DNA of 64,000 bases. Origin: Sulfurovum sp. Lineage in GTDB: Bacteria; Campylobacterota; Campylobacteria; Campylobacterales; Sulfurovaceae. A program made the position numbers and the translations under genes. The notes beneath the pieces were generated by a model. That model was given only the letters and a program-made list of their open reading frames with translations. It did not search any database and had not been told where the DNA came from. Numbering within the stretch: the stretch's first letter is position 1; every line of letters begins with the position of its first letter. Positions 34,559-43,069 of this stretch are shown in pieces. Location of the stretch: NCBI GenBank assembly GCA_027049035.1, contig JALTVI010000073.1, positions 62,001 to 126,000 of the forward strand. The letters are read 5' to 3'.

Positions 34559-34889
34559 TGAAAAACTGCGTTACTACAGCGATGCCGAGAATACCAAAGG
34601 TGCCTACTTTCTCTTTGTGGGGCTTCAGGTCGTACTGCTGCTGGTCGTTTACGCCTTTGTATACACCTCACTTGTGGCGGTCAAACTGGCCATTGCGAAG
34701 TACCATCTGACATTCATGGCCTATCTGCCGGTGGTATTCGTACTCTTTGGCTACCCTGTTGTGCTCTACAAGACCCGTCTGATGTTCCGCAAAAACAGAC
34801 GCCTGCGTGCCACGGCGTGGATGCTTGGCTGGGCGGCGGTGTTCATTGTCTTTCTCTATGCCTTTGTGGTGCAGCTGGTAGGAAGCTGA
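34545..34889 (+). CDS. small membrane protein, unknown
   Basis: 114 residues with three predicted membrane helices (about 20-45, 56-75, 92-112) and a basic loop KTRLMFRKNRRLR between the second and third. No family recognised. ATG (two in a row) follows AAAGGAGGCAG and overlaps the purN end by 14 bases; the MATE gene follows after 7 bases. Confidence 0.8.
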   Translation: MMKNDEKLRYYSDAENTKGAYFLFVGLQVVLLLVVYAFVYTSLVAVKLAIAKYHLTFMAYLPVVFVLFGYPVVLYKTRLMFRKNRRLRATAWMLGWAAVFIVFLYAFVVQLVGS

Positions 34890-34896
34890 ACCGGCC

Positions 34897-36222
34897 GTGT
34901 TACGCTACTTCCCCACAAAACACCAGAAGATTCTACGTCTCTCTCTGCCTGCGGCGCTCAATTCGCTGCTGGATATGCTGCAGGTGATCACCGACCTCAT
35001 TATGGTCGGGAGGCTTTCGGCGTTTGCCGTTGCAGCAGTGGGGCTTGGCCTGCAGTCTTTGATGTTTATGTTCGCCATACTGACAGTACTGCATGTGGGT
35101 ACCTCAGCACTGCTGTCACGCTTTATCGGTGCGGGATACTTCAACCGCGCCTCCATCGGTCTGGCAACACTGCTTGGGTTCGCGTTCGTACTCAGCCTGC
35201 CGGCAATGGGGTTGTGGTATCTCTTTGCCTCCTCCATCTACCGCTGGTTCGGTACCGCACCCGAAGTGGCGGCACTGGGGGCGGATTATGTGCAGATGCT
35301 CACCTGGATGATGCCCTTTGTCTTCATGAAATTGGTCTTTGTCTCCGCGCTCAATGCTGCGGGCGATACCAAAACGCCGATGAAGGTGAAGCTGGTCTCC
35401 ATCGTGCTCAATATAGTGCTCAACTACCTCCTGATATTCGGCAAGTACGGCTTTCCCGAACTTGGGGTGCTGGGTGCTGCGGTAGGTACGGTGGTGGTGA
35501 ACATTATCGAGTTTTCCGTCTATGTGGTGCTCTATCTGAAAGAGAAGACACCCTACAAGCCGGTACTGCGCTACTCAAAAACGCTTCTGCGGCGTGCTCT
35601 GAAAGTGGGTATTCCCGCTTCCATTGAGCGTGCACTGACCTTTGGCAGCTTCATGCTCTTTACCGCCATCATCGCCCACTACGGTACCGAAGCGCTGGCG
35701 GGCTATCAGGTGGGCCTGCGGGTTGAGGGGCTGGCATTCATGCCCGGCATCGGCTTTACCATCGCAGCGATGGCACTGATGGGGCAGGGGCTTGGTGCGA
35801 AACGTCCGGAGCAGTCCAGAGAGGATGTGCTGCTGGTACTCAAGTATGCCTCCGGCTTTATGTTTCTGCTTTCATTCTTTATGATTTTTGTGCCCGAAAA
35901 GATCGTCTGGCTTTTCACGAACGATGAGGGGACCATCAGGGAAGCAAGCCTCTATCTGCGCATTGTAGGTTTTTCACAGATCCCTCTGGCATTCAACTTC
36001 GTCCTCTCCGGTGCACTGAGAGGTGCGGGCGATACGAAACGTACACTAAAGATCAATCTTATTTCCCTTTGGGCGGTACGTATCATCCCGGGCTTTCTGC
36101 TTTCGTGGTACTTCCATAATATTCTGCTGGTCTATCTGGCGATGATTTCGGATACTTTCGTCAAGGCTATCTGGCTCTGGGGCACCTTTCAGAAAGGTGC
36201 TTGGCAGAGGATAAAAGTATAA
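34897..36222 (+). CDS. MATE family efflux transporter
   Basis: 441 residues, about 12 membrane helices in two six-helix halves. The first half starts LPAALNSLLDMLQVITDLIMVG and the second GIPASIERALTFGSFML; LGAKRPEQSRE is a usual loop. Exports drugs or metabolites with Na+ or H+. Start is GTG at 34897, with no better start nearby. Confidence 0.92.
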   Translation: MLRYFPTKHQKILRLSLPAALNSLLDMLQVITDLIMVGRLSAFAVAAVGLGLQSLMFMFAILTVLHVGTSALLSRFIGAGYFNRASIGLATLLGFAFVLSLPAMGLWYLFASSIYRWFGTAPEVAALGADYVQMLTWMMPFVFMKLVFVSALNAAGDTKTPMKVKLVSIVLNIVLNYLLIFGKYGFPELGVLGAAVGTVVVNIIEFSVYVVLYLKEKTPYKPVLRYSKTLLRRALKVGIPASIERALTFGSFMLFTAIIAHYGTEALAGYQVGLRVEGLAFMPGIGFTIAAMALMGQGLGAKRPEQSREDVLLVLKYASGFMFLLSFFMIFVPEKIVWLFTNDEGTIREASLYLRIVGFSQIPLAFNFVLSGALRGAGDTKRTLKINLISLWAVRIIPGFLLSWYFHNILLVYLAMISDTFVKAIWLWGTFQKGAWQRIKV

Positions 36223-36302
36223 GAATAACAAATTTAAAATTATTTTAAATTAAACTATTATACAATTCTTAAAATTGATAATTTTACAAATAGGAGGGAG
36301 AA
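36223..36302 (+). promoter_or_regulatory. promoter region of the PAS gene
   Basis: An 80-base, strongly AT-rich spacer with TATTATACAAT near 36255-36265 and a very strong ribosome binding site TAGGAGGGAG just before the ATG. Confidence 0.45.
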
Positions 36303-36869
36303 ATGTCAGTTTTAAGACCCATTCCGACAGGCGTCGAAATCAAGCTCGATCCAAAGCGCTATATTGTCAGCAAAACCGATCCTGGTGGACGGATCGTCTA
36401 CGGAAATGACTACTTCACGCAGATAAGCGGCTACAAAGAGAGTGAACTCATCGGTGCACCGCACAATATTCTCCGACATCCCGAAATGCCAAGAGCCATC
36501 TTCTACCTTATGTGGGAGCATCTCAAGAGCGGACGCAACATTATGGCGGTGGTCAAGAACCTTGCAAAAAACGGCAACCACTACTGGGTAACGACCGATT
36601 TTGACATAAAGCGTGACAGAAGCGGCAATATCCGTCACTATATCGCTTTTAGACAGGCGGCACCCAAACATGTGGTAAAAAAGATAGAAGAGCTTTACGG
36701 TAAACTCCTTGAGGTTGAAAAGGAGCACGGCATGAAGGCATCGGTCGAGTATCTCTACGGCTATCTCGAAGAGAGAAATATGAATTACGACCAGTTCATT
36801 GAAGAGCTTGCAAAGCCAAAAGGGCTGGCAGGCATCTTTTTTGCAAAGATGAAAAAGCTCTTCGGTTAG
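36303..36869 (+). CDS. PAS domain protein (Aer/CetB-like sensor module)
   Basis: 188 residues. A PAS domain covers about 20-125, including YIVSKTDPGGRIVYGNDYF and GAPHNILRHPEMPRAIFY, the pattern of FAD-binding Aer-type and CetB redox sensors. A C-terminal amphipathic region of about 60 residues follows and no output domain or membrane helix. It may signal energy taxis to a separate receptor, as CetB does in Campylobacter; no partner is adjacent. Confidence 0.85.
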   Translation: MSVLRPIPTGVEIKLDPKRYIVSKTDPGGRIVYGNDYFTQISGYKESELIGAPHNILRHPEMPRAIFYLMWEHLKSGRNIMAVVKNLAKNGNHYWVTTDFDIKRDRSGNIRHYIAFRQAAPKHVVKKIEELYGKLLEVEKEHGMKASVEYLYGYLEERNMNYDQFIEELAKPKGLAGIFFAKMKKLFG

Positions 36870-37564
36870 TTAGACATCGTTCGTACATCCAAAAAGCTTC
36901 CGCTCTCGTAGGCGAGTAGTTTCGGAAAGGTTTCCAAAAGTAGTTTGGCTGCCTCGATGGGAGTACGGATAGACCCATTTTTCAAGCGTGCGGCAGAGGG
37001 AAACTCCGTTTCATCGACCTTTGTGAGAATCTGTTCGACCATCGGGGTGCGTATGACACCGGGAGCGAGGGCGGTAAAATGGATGTGCGGCAGCTCCTTG
37101 GCATAGACCTTGAGCAGCATGTTGAGTGCGGCTTTTGAAAGAGAGTATGCACCCCACCCCTTGGAGCCGTTGACCGCGGCACCGGAACTGATGCCGACAA
37201 CCTGTCTCGTCTTTGTGTGTGCGGCAAGCAGGTCGATGAGTACCTTGTTCGCCCATAGGTTGAGTTCCATCACCGCTTTGAGTTCATCAAGGCTTGTTTG
37301 CGAAAGCAGCTTAATCTCACCCAGCATACCCGCGTTGAGGATTGCGGTATCAAATCTCTTCTTCTGCAGGAACGGTGTGACTGTCTTGGCAATGCTGTCG
37401 GTTTGTGAAAGGTCGCACTGGGTAAAGAAAAAGGAAGTGTGCTGTCGCAATGCTTCTGGCGCTTCTCTTCCGACGGCATGTACTTCCATGCCCGTTGCAA
37501 GTGCTTCTTTTGCAAGTGCCAAACCGATGCCAGACCCCACCCCTGTAATGAAAATGCGCTCCAT
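36866..37564 (-). CDS. short-chain dehydrogenase/reductase
   Basis: 232 residues. Cofactor motif TGVGSGIGLALAK at residue 6, NAGMLG near 80 and the catalytic Ser (GISSGAAV), YSLSK tyrosine/lysine pair. The substrate cannot be told. ATG at 37564 follows GGAGAG; an upstream in-frame ATG lacks a binding site. It converges with the PAS gene with a 4-base overlap. Confidence 0.88.
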   Translation of the reverse strand: MERIFITGVGSGIGLALAKEALATGMEVHAVGREAPEALRQHTSFFFTQCDLSQTDSIAKTVTPFLQKKRFDTAILNAGMLGEIKLLSQTSLDELKAVMELNLWANKVLIDLLAAHTKTRQVVGISSGAAVNGSKGWGAYSLSKAALNMLLKVYAKELPHIHFTALAPGVIRTPMVEQILTKVDETEFPSAARLKNGSIRTPIEAAKLLLETFPKLLAYESGSFLDVRTMSN

Positions 37565-37598
37565 CTTCTCTCCTGTAACCGTTTTGTTTCCGCAGTGT

Positions 37599-37612
37599 GG
37601 TATAATTATACC
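37599..37612. promoter_or_regulatory. shared -10 palindrome for divergent genes
   Basis: GGTATAATTATACC is a perfect 14-base palindrome in the 72-base gap between the SDR gene (minus) and the 79-residue gene (plus). It offers TATAAT to both strands, 31 bases before the plus ATG and 35 before the minus ATG, so one box could serve two opposing promoters. Confidence 0.55.
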
Positions 37613-37636
37613 CAATTACAAGCAGAAGGAATATCT

Positions 37637-37876
37637 ATGAGCAAAGAGCCGAAAACACTTGAACAGCGTATAGAACGTATTTATAAAATGGCGAAGGAAC
37701 ACTTTGGCGAGGTGCGTTTTGTGGGTATCAAGCTGCACACCAAAATAGGCTGGGTGGCCAAGATTCAGTTCGATGAGTTTCAGTCGCTAGTCGCCGAGGG
37801 TGAAAATGCCGAAGAGGCGCTGAAGAACTTGCGCAAGCGTCTGAAGAAGATTATCGACCGTTACAATATGGTGTAG
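37637..37876 (+). CDS. conserved hypothetical protein, 79 residues
   Basis: Family not recognised. ATG at 37637 follows AGAAGGA. The segment VGIKLHTKIGWVAKIQFDEF suggests strands and GENAEEALKNLRKRLKKII a helix, a pattern reminiscent of HicB-type domains, but there is no HicA toxin gene and no DNA-binding part. A type A repeat follows the stop. Confidence 0.72.
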   Translation: MSKEPKTLEQRIERIYKMAKEHFGEVRFVGIKLHTKIGWVAKIQFDEFQSLVAEGENAEEALKNLRKRLKKIIDRYNMV

Positions 37877-37960
37877 CGATGAAGCGAAGCTTCATCGAGT
37901 GAATAGTGAGGAGTGAAGAGTGAAGAGTTTCGGTATGCATTGCGTTGCAATGCTTCTATT
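37877..37960 (+). repeat. type A heptamer element 5
   Basis: Palindrome CGATGAAGC-GAA-GCTTCATCG (37877-37897) one base after the stop; heptamers AGTGAAT, AGTGAGG, AGTGAAG, AGTGAAG (37898-37925); partial AGTTTC; then GGTATGC with hairpin GCATTGC-GTT-GCAATGC (37937-37953) and TTCTATT. It ends 13 bases before aroK and thus lies in its leader. Confidence 0.75.
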
Positions 37961-37972
37961 GGGTAGGAATGG

Positions 37973-38485
37973 ATGAAAAAGAATATTATTCTGATCGGAT
38001 TTATGGGGGTGGGCAAGGGTACGACTGCGCGCGCCTTTGCGAAGAAGTACGGTGTTTACAATATCGATACGGACGATCTCATCGAGTCCAAAGAGAACAA
38101 AGAGGTCAAGAAGATCTTTGAAAAGAAGGGTGAAGCCTACTTCCGCAAGTGCGAACAGGAGACGGCCGACTGGATAGAAAAGTGCGTGACCGGTACGCTA
38201 ATCTCCTGTGGGGGAGGGTTCTACAAGGTGAACAACCTCAAAAAGCTTGGTACCGTCGTATTGCTGGATGCATCTTTCGAGTGGATTCACAACCGCCTCA
38301 AAACGGCGAAGAACAGCAAGCAGAAACTGGCGAAACGTCCTTTGTTCCAAGACCCCAAAAAGGCCAAAAAACTCTATGCAGAACGGGAGAAAGCCTACAA
38401 AAAGGTAGCCGATGTCATCATCGATGTCGAAAAGCTTACCCTTGACGAACAGCTTGCCGAGATCGCCAAGAAGTGTAAAGTCTAA
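37973..38485 (+). CDS. aroK: shikimate kinase
   Basis: Phosphorylates shikimate in aromatic amino acid synthesis. 170 residues. Walker A GFMGVGKGTT (residue 9; usual form GxxGxGKS/T, here with Gly before Thr), shikimate-binding DTDDLIE near 37 and CGGG near 80. Start ATG after AGGAATGG. Stop overlaps the end of the opposing small membrane protein by 4 bases. Confidence 0.93.
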   Translation: MKKNIILIGFMGVGKGTTARAFAKKYGVYNIDTDDLIESKENKEVKKIFEKKGEAYFRKCEQETADWIEKCVTGTLISCGGGFYKVNNLKKLGTVVLLDASFEWIHNRLKTAKNSKQKLAKRPLFQDPKKAKKLYAEREKAYKKVADVIIDVEKLTLDEQLAEIAKKCKV

Positions 38486-38718
38486 AGTATTCCGTCGCTC
38501 TGCTCCGCTTCAAAGATGAGACCGACAACGACAATGACGATGTAGGTGCCGATAATAAGCAGCAGGGTGTTGCCTCCAAGGGCGCTGAAGGCATCTTCTA
38601 TGGAGCCGATATCCTCTTTGGCTTCGATGAGCAGGTTGACCCAGATGCCGAATGCCAGAAGAATCAGCAGCCCTTTCATATTGAGCAGTGTCGATTTTTT
38701 GACGGTTTTCTTTTTCAC
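38482..38718 (-). CDS. small two-helix membrane protein
   Basis: 78 residues; membrane helices at about 16-32 and 52-70 (LLLIIGTYIVIVVVGLIF). No family recognised. Start is GTG at 38718, overlapping the preceding stop (GTGA) after AGAGGAT, so the two small membrane proteins are coupled. Confidence 0.72.
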   Translation of the reverse strand: MKKKTVKKSTLLNMKGLLILLAFGIWVNLLIEAKEDIGSIEDAFSALGGNTLLLIIGTYIVIVVVGLIFEAEQSDGIL

Positions 38719-38948
38719 GTTTTATCCTCTTTTTTGAGTGTGCTCTCCCAGTACTCAAGCCCCTTGAAGATGCCGGTCAAGATGCCGAAAATGAGCATCG
38801 TACTTCCCATGCAGTAAGGGACAAGTTCAGAAAAAGGAGCAGGGTCGTTGATGAATATGGCGATGACATAGAGCCACACCGCTATCGTCACTACGGCACT
38901 GATCCTTTTTAGCCATACGATAAGTCTTTGTTTTTGTTCTCTTTCCAT
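38715..38948 (-). CDS. small two-helix membrane protein
   Basis: 77 residues; helices at about 14-32 and 44-62, with basic ends. Unknown function. First gene of the coupled pair, divergent from ispA across a 56-base gap. Confidence 0.72.
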   Translation of the reverse strand: MEREQKQRLIVWLKRISAVVTIAVWLYVIAIFINDPAPFSELVPYCMGSTMLIFGILTGIFKGLEYWESTLKKEDKT

Positions 38949-38971
38949 ACACTTATTTTATCGTAATTAGA

Positions 38972-38977
38972 TATAAT
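38972..38977 (+). promoter_or_regulatory. ispA -10 box
   Basis: TATAAT in ATTAGATATAATTGC, 28 bases before the preferred ispA start. Confidence 0.55.
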
Positions 38978-39004
38978 TGCAACAATTTCCTATGAAGAGT
39001 GTCG

Positions 39005-39853
39005 ATGCAGCAGTTTGAAACCTACCTTGCCAATAATTTGCCAAAAGTGAGCACCTTTCACCCTCTTTATGAAGAGGCGCTTGGTGCCATGCTGCAGGCT
39101 GGTGGAAAGCGTTTCAGGCCGATGCTTCTACTGAGCATTGTCGATGCCTACGAGCCGATGCTGCACGACTCTGCACTGCCCGCAGCGTTTGCACTGGAGA
39201 TGTTCCACACCTATTCGCTCATTCACGACGATCTGCCGGCGATGGACAATGCCGATTTGCGCCGCGGCCACCCGACACTGCACAAGCGTTTTGATGAGGT
39301 AACGGCGATTTTGGCGGGAGACGCGCTCAATACAGATGCCTTTTTACTGATTGCCCAAGCGCCGCTGCGTGAAGATGTCAAGGTCAAGCTCATCACCCTG
39401 CTGGCGGAGAACGGCGGTTCGCAGGGTATGGTGCTCGGGCAGGCGATCGACTGCTGGTTCGAGAACAAGCCGCTTACCATCGATGAGGTCAAGGTGCTGC
39501 ATACCAACAAAACCGCCAAGCTTATTGCTGCCAGTCTGCAGATGGGTGCGGTGATTGTGGGGCTGGAGAGTGATGTGCAGAAAGCACTCTACGACTTCGG
39601 TATCGACCTTGGGCTTCTCTTTCAGATACAGGATGACATCATAGATGAGACCCAGACTGAAGAGCAGGCGGGCAAAACGACAGGAAACGACAGCGACAAA
39701 AACAGCTTTGTCAATCTTTTGGGGCTAAAAGCGGCTATTGGCGAAGCCGATGCGCTGGCAAAAGATTTGCAAAGACGGTTTGAATCGTTCGATGAAACGA
39801 TGCAGAGCGCACTCCGTCCATTGATGGATCAATACCTATACCGACACCAATAA
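39005..39853 (+). CDS. ispA: geranyl/farnesyl diphosphate synthase
   Basis: 282 residues. First aspartate-rich motif DDLPAMD near residue 80 and second DDIID near 218, both needed for magnesium and substrate binding, as in short-chain trans-prenyl synthases. Uses IPP and DMAPP made by the MEP pathway (dxr at 19 kb). ATG at 39005 follows AAGAG; a GTG two codons earlier (38999) is an alternative. tkt follows after 12 bases. Confidence 0.92.
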   Translation: MQQFETYLANNLPKVSTFHPLYEEALGAMLQAGGKRFRPMLLLSIVDAYEPMLHDSALPAAFALEMFHTYSLIHDDLPAMDNADLRRGHPTLHKRFDEVTAILAGDALNTDAFLLIAQAPLREDVKVKLITLLAENGGSQGMVLGQAIDCWFENKPLTIDEVKVLHTNKTAKLIAASLQMGAVIVGLESDVQKALYDFGIDLGLLFQIQDDIIDETQTEEQAGKTTGNDSDKNSFVNLLGLKAAIGEADALAKDLQRRFESFDETMQSALRPLMDQYLYRHQ

Positions 39854-39865
39854 AGGAACATACCT

Positions 39866-41851
39866 ATGGCAACAATGACCGAAGAGAACAAAATGCGAAA
39901 AAAGATGGCCAACACGATCCGTTTTCTGGCGGCAGACATGGTACAGAAAGCCAACTCCGGACACCCGGGCGCACCGATGGGACTGGCGGACATCGCGGTG
40001 GTCCTCTCAGAGCATCTCTCACACAACCCCAAGAACCCAAAGTGGCTCAACCGCGACAGGCTGGTATTTTCCGGCGGGCACGCAACAGGGCTTATCTACT
40101 CTCTGCTGCACCTGTGGGGGTACGATGTCTCTCTGGACGACCTCAAGAACTTCAGACAGCTCGACTCCAAAACACCGGGTCACCCGGAATACGGTCATAC
40201 GCCGGGTGTAGAGATCACCACCGGACCGCTGGGACAGGGGATCGCCAACGCAGTCGGCTTTGCCATGGCGGAAGCTTTCACCAAAGCGCAGGTGAACTCC
40301 GAAACCTGTGAGCTCATCGACCACAAGGTCTACTGTCTCTGTGGTGACGGCGATCTGATGGAGGGGATCAGCTACGAAGCGTGTGCCCTTGCAGGCCACC
40401 TGAAGCTCAAAGACCTCATCCTCATCTACGACTCCAACGAGATCACCATCGAGGGTGATACAAACATTGCCTGGAGCGAAGATGTCGCCAAGCGCTTCGA
40501 AGCGCAGAACTGGAACGTGCTTACCGTCAACGGACACTGCTACGACAAGATCGATGAAGTATTGACAAAGGCGAAAAATGCCGACAGACCGACCATCATC
40601 ATCGCCAATACCATCATCGGAAAGGGTGCGGGAGAGCTTGAGGGGACACATCATACCCATGGGGCTCCGCTTGGCGAAGAGATTATCCGCGAATCGAAAG
40701 CCAAAGAGGGCTTCGACCCCGATGAGACCTTCCAGATCCCAGAAGATGTGCTGCTGCGCTTCAGATGTGCGGTAGAGAAGGGTGAAATGGCTGAAAAAGA
40801 GTGGATCCACCGCCAGAAAGAAGCGCCGCTTGTAGAGCAGAACGTAGCATTGGAGAAGCTGCTCAACCCGGACTTCTCCTCCATAGAGTATCCCGATTTC
40901 AGTGACACCGACGCAATGGCGACACGCGACTCCAACGGCAAGATCCTTAACGCCATCGCCAAAGCGGTACCAAGCTTCATTGGTGGTTCGGCAGACCTGG
41001 CGCCAAGCAACAAGACCGAGCTCAAAGATATGGGTGACTTCCCCAAAGGCAAGAACCTGCATTTCGGTATCCGTGAGCATGCTATGGCTGCCATTACCAA
41101 TGCGATGGCACTTTACGGAACGACTATTCCGTTCAACGCCACCTTCTTTGTCTTCTCCGACTACCTCAAACCCGCAGCGCGTATTGCGGCACTGACAGGC
41201 ATTCAGAATTTCTTTGTCTGGACACACGACAGTATCGGTGTGGGTGAAGACGGCCCGACACACGAGCCTATCGAACACCTCAGCCAGTTTAGGGCACTAC
41301 CTGACTTTTATGTCTGGAGACCGGCGGATGCGACGGAGAATGTCGAAGCGTGGAAAGCGGCACTGCAGATCAAAGCGCCGCATGGTTTCGTCCTCAGCCG
41401 ACAGAAGCTCAAAACACTCAAGCCTAAGCGTGATTTCGGTGATGTCAGCAAGGGAGCCTACATCGTCAAGAAGCGTGAGGGAGCCACAATGACACTGATG
41501 GCAAGCGGAAGCGAACTGATGCCGTGCCTGCAGGCGGCATGCCATCTTGAAGTACTTGGGGTTAAAGCCAATGTCGTCTCCGTACCGTGCCTTGATCTCT
41601 TCAACGAGCAGGATGATGCCTACAAAACCGCAGTCATCGACCCCGATACCAAAGTGCTTGCTGTAGAAGCGGCCAGAGCGACAGAGTACTACCGCTACGC
41701 AGATGATGTACTGGGCATGGAGACATTCGGTGCCTCTGCACCGGCTGACGCACTCTTCGAGAAGTTCGGCTTCACCATCCAAAACATCACAAAGCGCGGA
41801 TGTGAACTGATGGGCGTAGAGTACAAAAAGATCGATCTGGGAAAAGAGTAA
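39866..41851 (+). CDS. tkt: transketolase
   Basis: 661 residues, thiamine diphosphate enzyme of the pentose phosphate pathway that also supplies erythrose 4-phosphate for the shikimate route. TPP motif GDGDLMEGISYEA near residue 155, the catalytic His in GHATGLIYS near 65, and EDGPTHEPIEHL near 460. Start ATG after AAAGGA. Confidence 0.96.
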   Translation: MATMTEENKMRKKMANTIRFLAADMVQKANSGHPGAPMGLADIAVVLSEHLSHNPKNPKWLNRDRLVFSGGHATGLIYSLLHLWGYDVSLDDLKNFRQLDSKTPGHPEYGHTPGVEITTGPLGQGIANAVGFAMAEAFTKAQVNSETCELIDHKVYCLCGDGDLMEGISYEACALAGHLKLKDLILIYDSNEITIEGDTNIAWSEDVAKRFEAQNWNVLTVNGHCYDKIDEVLTKAKNADRPTIIIANTIIGKGAGELEGTHHTHGAPLGEEIIRESKAKEGFDPDETFQIPEDVLLRFRCAVEKGEMAEKEWIHRQKEAPLVEQNVALEKLLNPDFSSIEYPDFSDTDAMATRDSNGKILNAIAKAVPSFIGGSADLAPSNKTELKDMGDFPKGKNLHFGIREHAMAAITNAMALYGTTIPFNATFFVFSDYLKPAARIAALTGIQNFFVWTHDSIGVGEDGPTHEPIEHLSQFRALPDFYVWRPADATENVEAWKAALQIKAPHGFVLSRQKLKTLKPKRDFGDVSKGAYIVKKREGATMTLMASGSELMPCLQAACHLEVLGVKANVVSVPCLDLFNEQDDAYKTAVIDPDTKVLAVEAARATEYYRYADDVLGMETFGASAPADALFEKFGFTIQNITKRGCELMGVEYKKIDLGKE

Positions 41852-41886
41852 GTCTTTCCCTAACCCCCTTTTAAGAGCTTCTGCTC

Positions 41887-41892
41887 TATAAT
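41887..41892 (+). promoter_or_regulatory. tRNA-Pro -10 box
   Basis: TATAAT 17 bases before the tRNA 5' end. Confidence 0.5.
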
Positions 41893-41909
41893 CACACTCT
41901 CCAAAATGT

Positions 41910-41987
41910 CGGGGTGTGGCGCAGTCTGGCTAGCGCGCTACCTTGGGGTGGTAGAGGTCGCAGGTTCAAGTCCTGTCACTCCGACCA
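41910..41987 (+). tRNA. tRNA-Pro(GGG)
   Basis: Acceptor arms CGGGGTG (41910-41916) and CACTCCG (41977-41983) pair fully; the D arm GCGC/GCGC, the anticodon arm CTACC-TTGGGGT-GGTAG with anticodon GGG, the T arm GCAGG-TTCAAGT-CCTGT, discriminator A and an encoded CCA are present. Cognate codons are CCC and CCU. Confidence 0.93.
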
Positions 41988-42218
41988 TGTGAAAATACCT
42001 GTTGTATGGTGATTTTCTCCTAAACAGGTTTCTCCAAATATTCTTTTCCCCCAACTCAAAAACATAAATATTTATCTTAAGTATTTCGTTGCAAGTAATT
42101 CTGTTATCTGTACCAGGCTCTGTTGCGATTACAATGAAGCTTTTAATGAAAAAGCAGTAGTATTAGGAAAAATTGTACGTTGGGTTTAGACTGTGAAAAA
42201 TGATAGAGCGTGTGCCAG
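41988..42218. other. AT-rich spacer after tRNA-Pro
   Basis: About 230 bases without a recognisable gene. No direct repeat of the tRNA 3' end and no integrase nearby, so no sign of an integrated element. AT-richer than average. Confidence 0.4.
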
Positions 42219-42929
42219 ATGAAACGGATAGTCGGTATAGATATTTTTCGTGGAATGGCCATTGTTTTTATGGTAATTTTCCACATATGCTATGACCTAA
42301 ACTACTTTAAACTTACGACTATTCCGCTATACAGCAGTGCGTTTTGGCTGAACTTCCGGCTTTTGATTGTCAATATGTTTTTAGTAACGGCAGGGATTAG
42401 TCTGGCGCTTGTCCATAAAGACGGCATTCGTTGGCACAGTGTCAAAAAAAGGGTTGTACAGCTGGGGTTAGCAAGTGCTGCGATATCGTTGGCAACCTAT
42501 ACGGTATTCCCCCGCACCTGGATCTATTTTGGCGTGATTCACTTTATTTTGGCTGCTTCGATTGTTGGGCTGCTGTTTGTGAAGTATCCTAAAGTATCAC
42601 TGACGTTCAGTGCAGCAATTTTAACAGGTTACTTTTTTCTCAATTTCAATATGCATCCTGTATTTAATGCAGTTGCTCCCGTGCTGCATTTACCTATGCG
42701 CTATACGGAAGATTTAGTTCCTTTTATTCCCTGGTTTGCTGCAACACTGTTTGGTATTGCCGTTGTCGGTTTTGGTTGGCACTTGAAACTATTTGAAAAC
42801 AGTTTTTTTGAAGCGGGAACAGTGGTGCACAGAATGCTTGCACTCATAGGGAAAAAAGCATTGCCAATATACCTTGTACACCAGCCGATCCTGTTTGGAA
42901 CGGTCTATATGGTACATTCAATACTTTAA
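42219..42929 (+). CDS. DUF1624 membrane protein (heparan-alpha-glucosaminide acetyltransferase-like)
   Basis: 236 residues, about seven membrane helices. The start RIVGIDIFRGMAIVFMVIFH and the conserved H in FHICYD resemble the DUF1624/YeiB group of acyltransferase-like membrane proteins; the C-terminal LVHQPILFG is also typical. Role unknown. ATG at 42219 preferred; GTG three codons earlier is possible and neither has a strong binding site. AT-richer than its neighbours. Confidence 0.8.
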   Translation: MKRIVGIDIFRGMAIVFMVIFHICYDLNYFKLTTIPLYSSAFWLNFRLLIVNMFLVTAGISLALVHKDGIRWHSVKKRVVQLGLASAAISLATYTVFPRTWIYFGVIHFILAASIVGLLFVKYPKVSLTFSAAILTGYFFLNFNMHPVFNAVAPVLHLPMRYTEDLVPFIPWFAATLFGIAVVGFGWHLKLFENSFFEAGTVVHRMLALIGKKALPIYLVHQPILFGTVYMVHSIL

Positions 42930-42950
42930 CTATAGATGTAAAAGTTTTTT

Positions 42951-43039
42951 CTTGCTCCCACGCTCCTGCGTGGGAGTGCATGCAAGCATTTTGTATAAGG
43001 TGGCAAGTTTTTTATCTAAGTGTTCCCACGTGTGGGAAC
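42951..43039. repeat. pair of REP-like palindromes
   Basis: CTCCCACGC-TCCT-GCGTGGGAG (42955-42976), with outer CTTGC/GCAAG, and GTTCCCAC-GT-GTGGGAAC (43022-43039), 45 bases apart between two converging genes. The core TCCCACG...CGTGGGA is of the kind found in dispersed REP elements of many bacteria. May stop transcription from both sides. Confidence 0.6.
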
Positions 43040-43069
43040 GTGGAAACAAGTTATTATCATTTGGTGCAG

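Noticed and set aside
40019-41278. A 419-codon frame antisense to tkt, and similar long antisense frames at 45661-46809, 53533-54816 and 55543-56802
   Set aside because: All lie opposite recognised genes and are products of their codon use; none has family motifs.
42219-42929. Genomic island after tRNA-Pro
   Set aside because: The region is AT-richer and follows a tRNA, but there is no integrase, no repeated tRNA end and only one ordinary gene.
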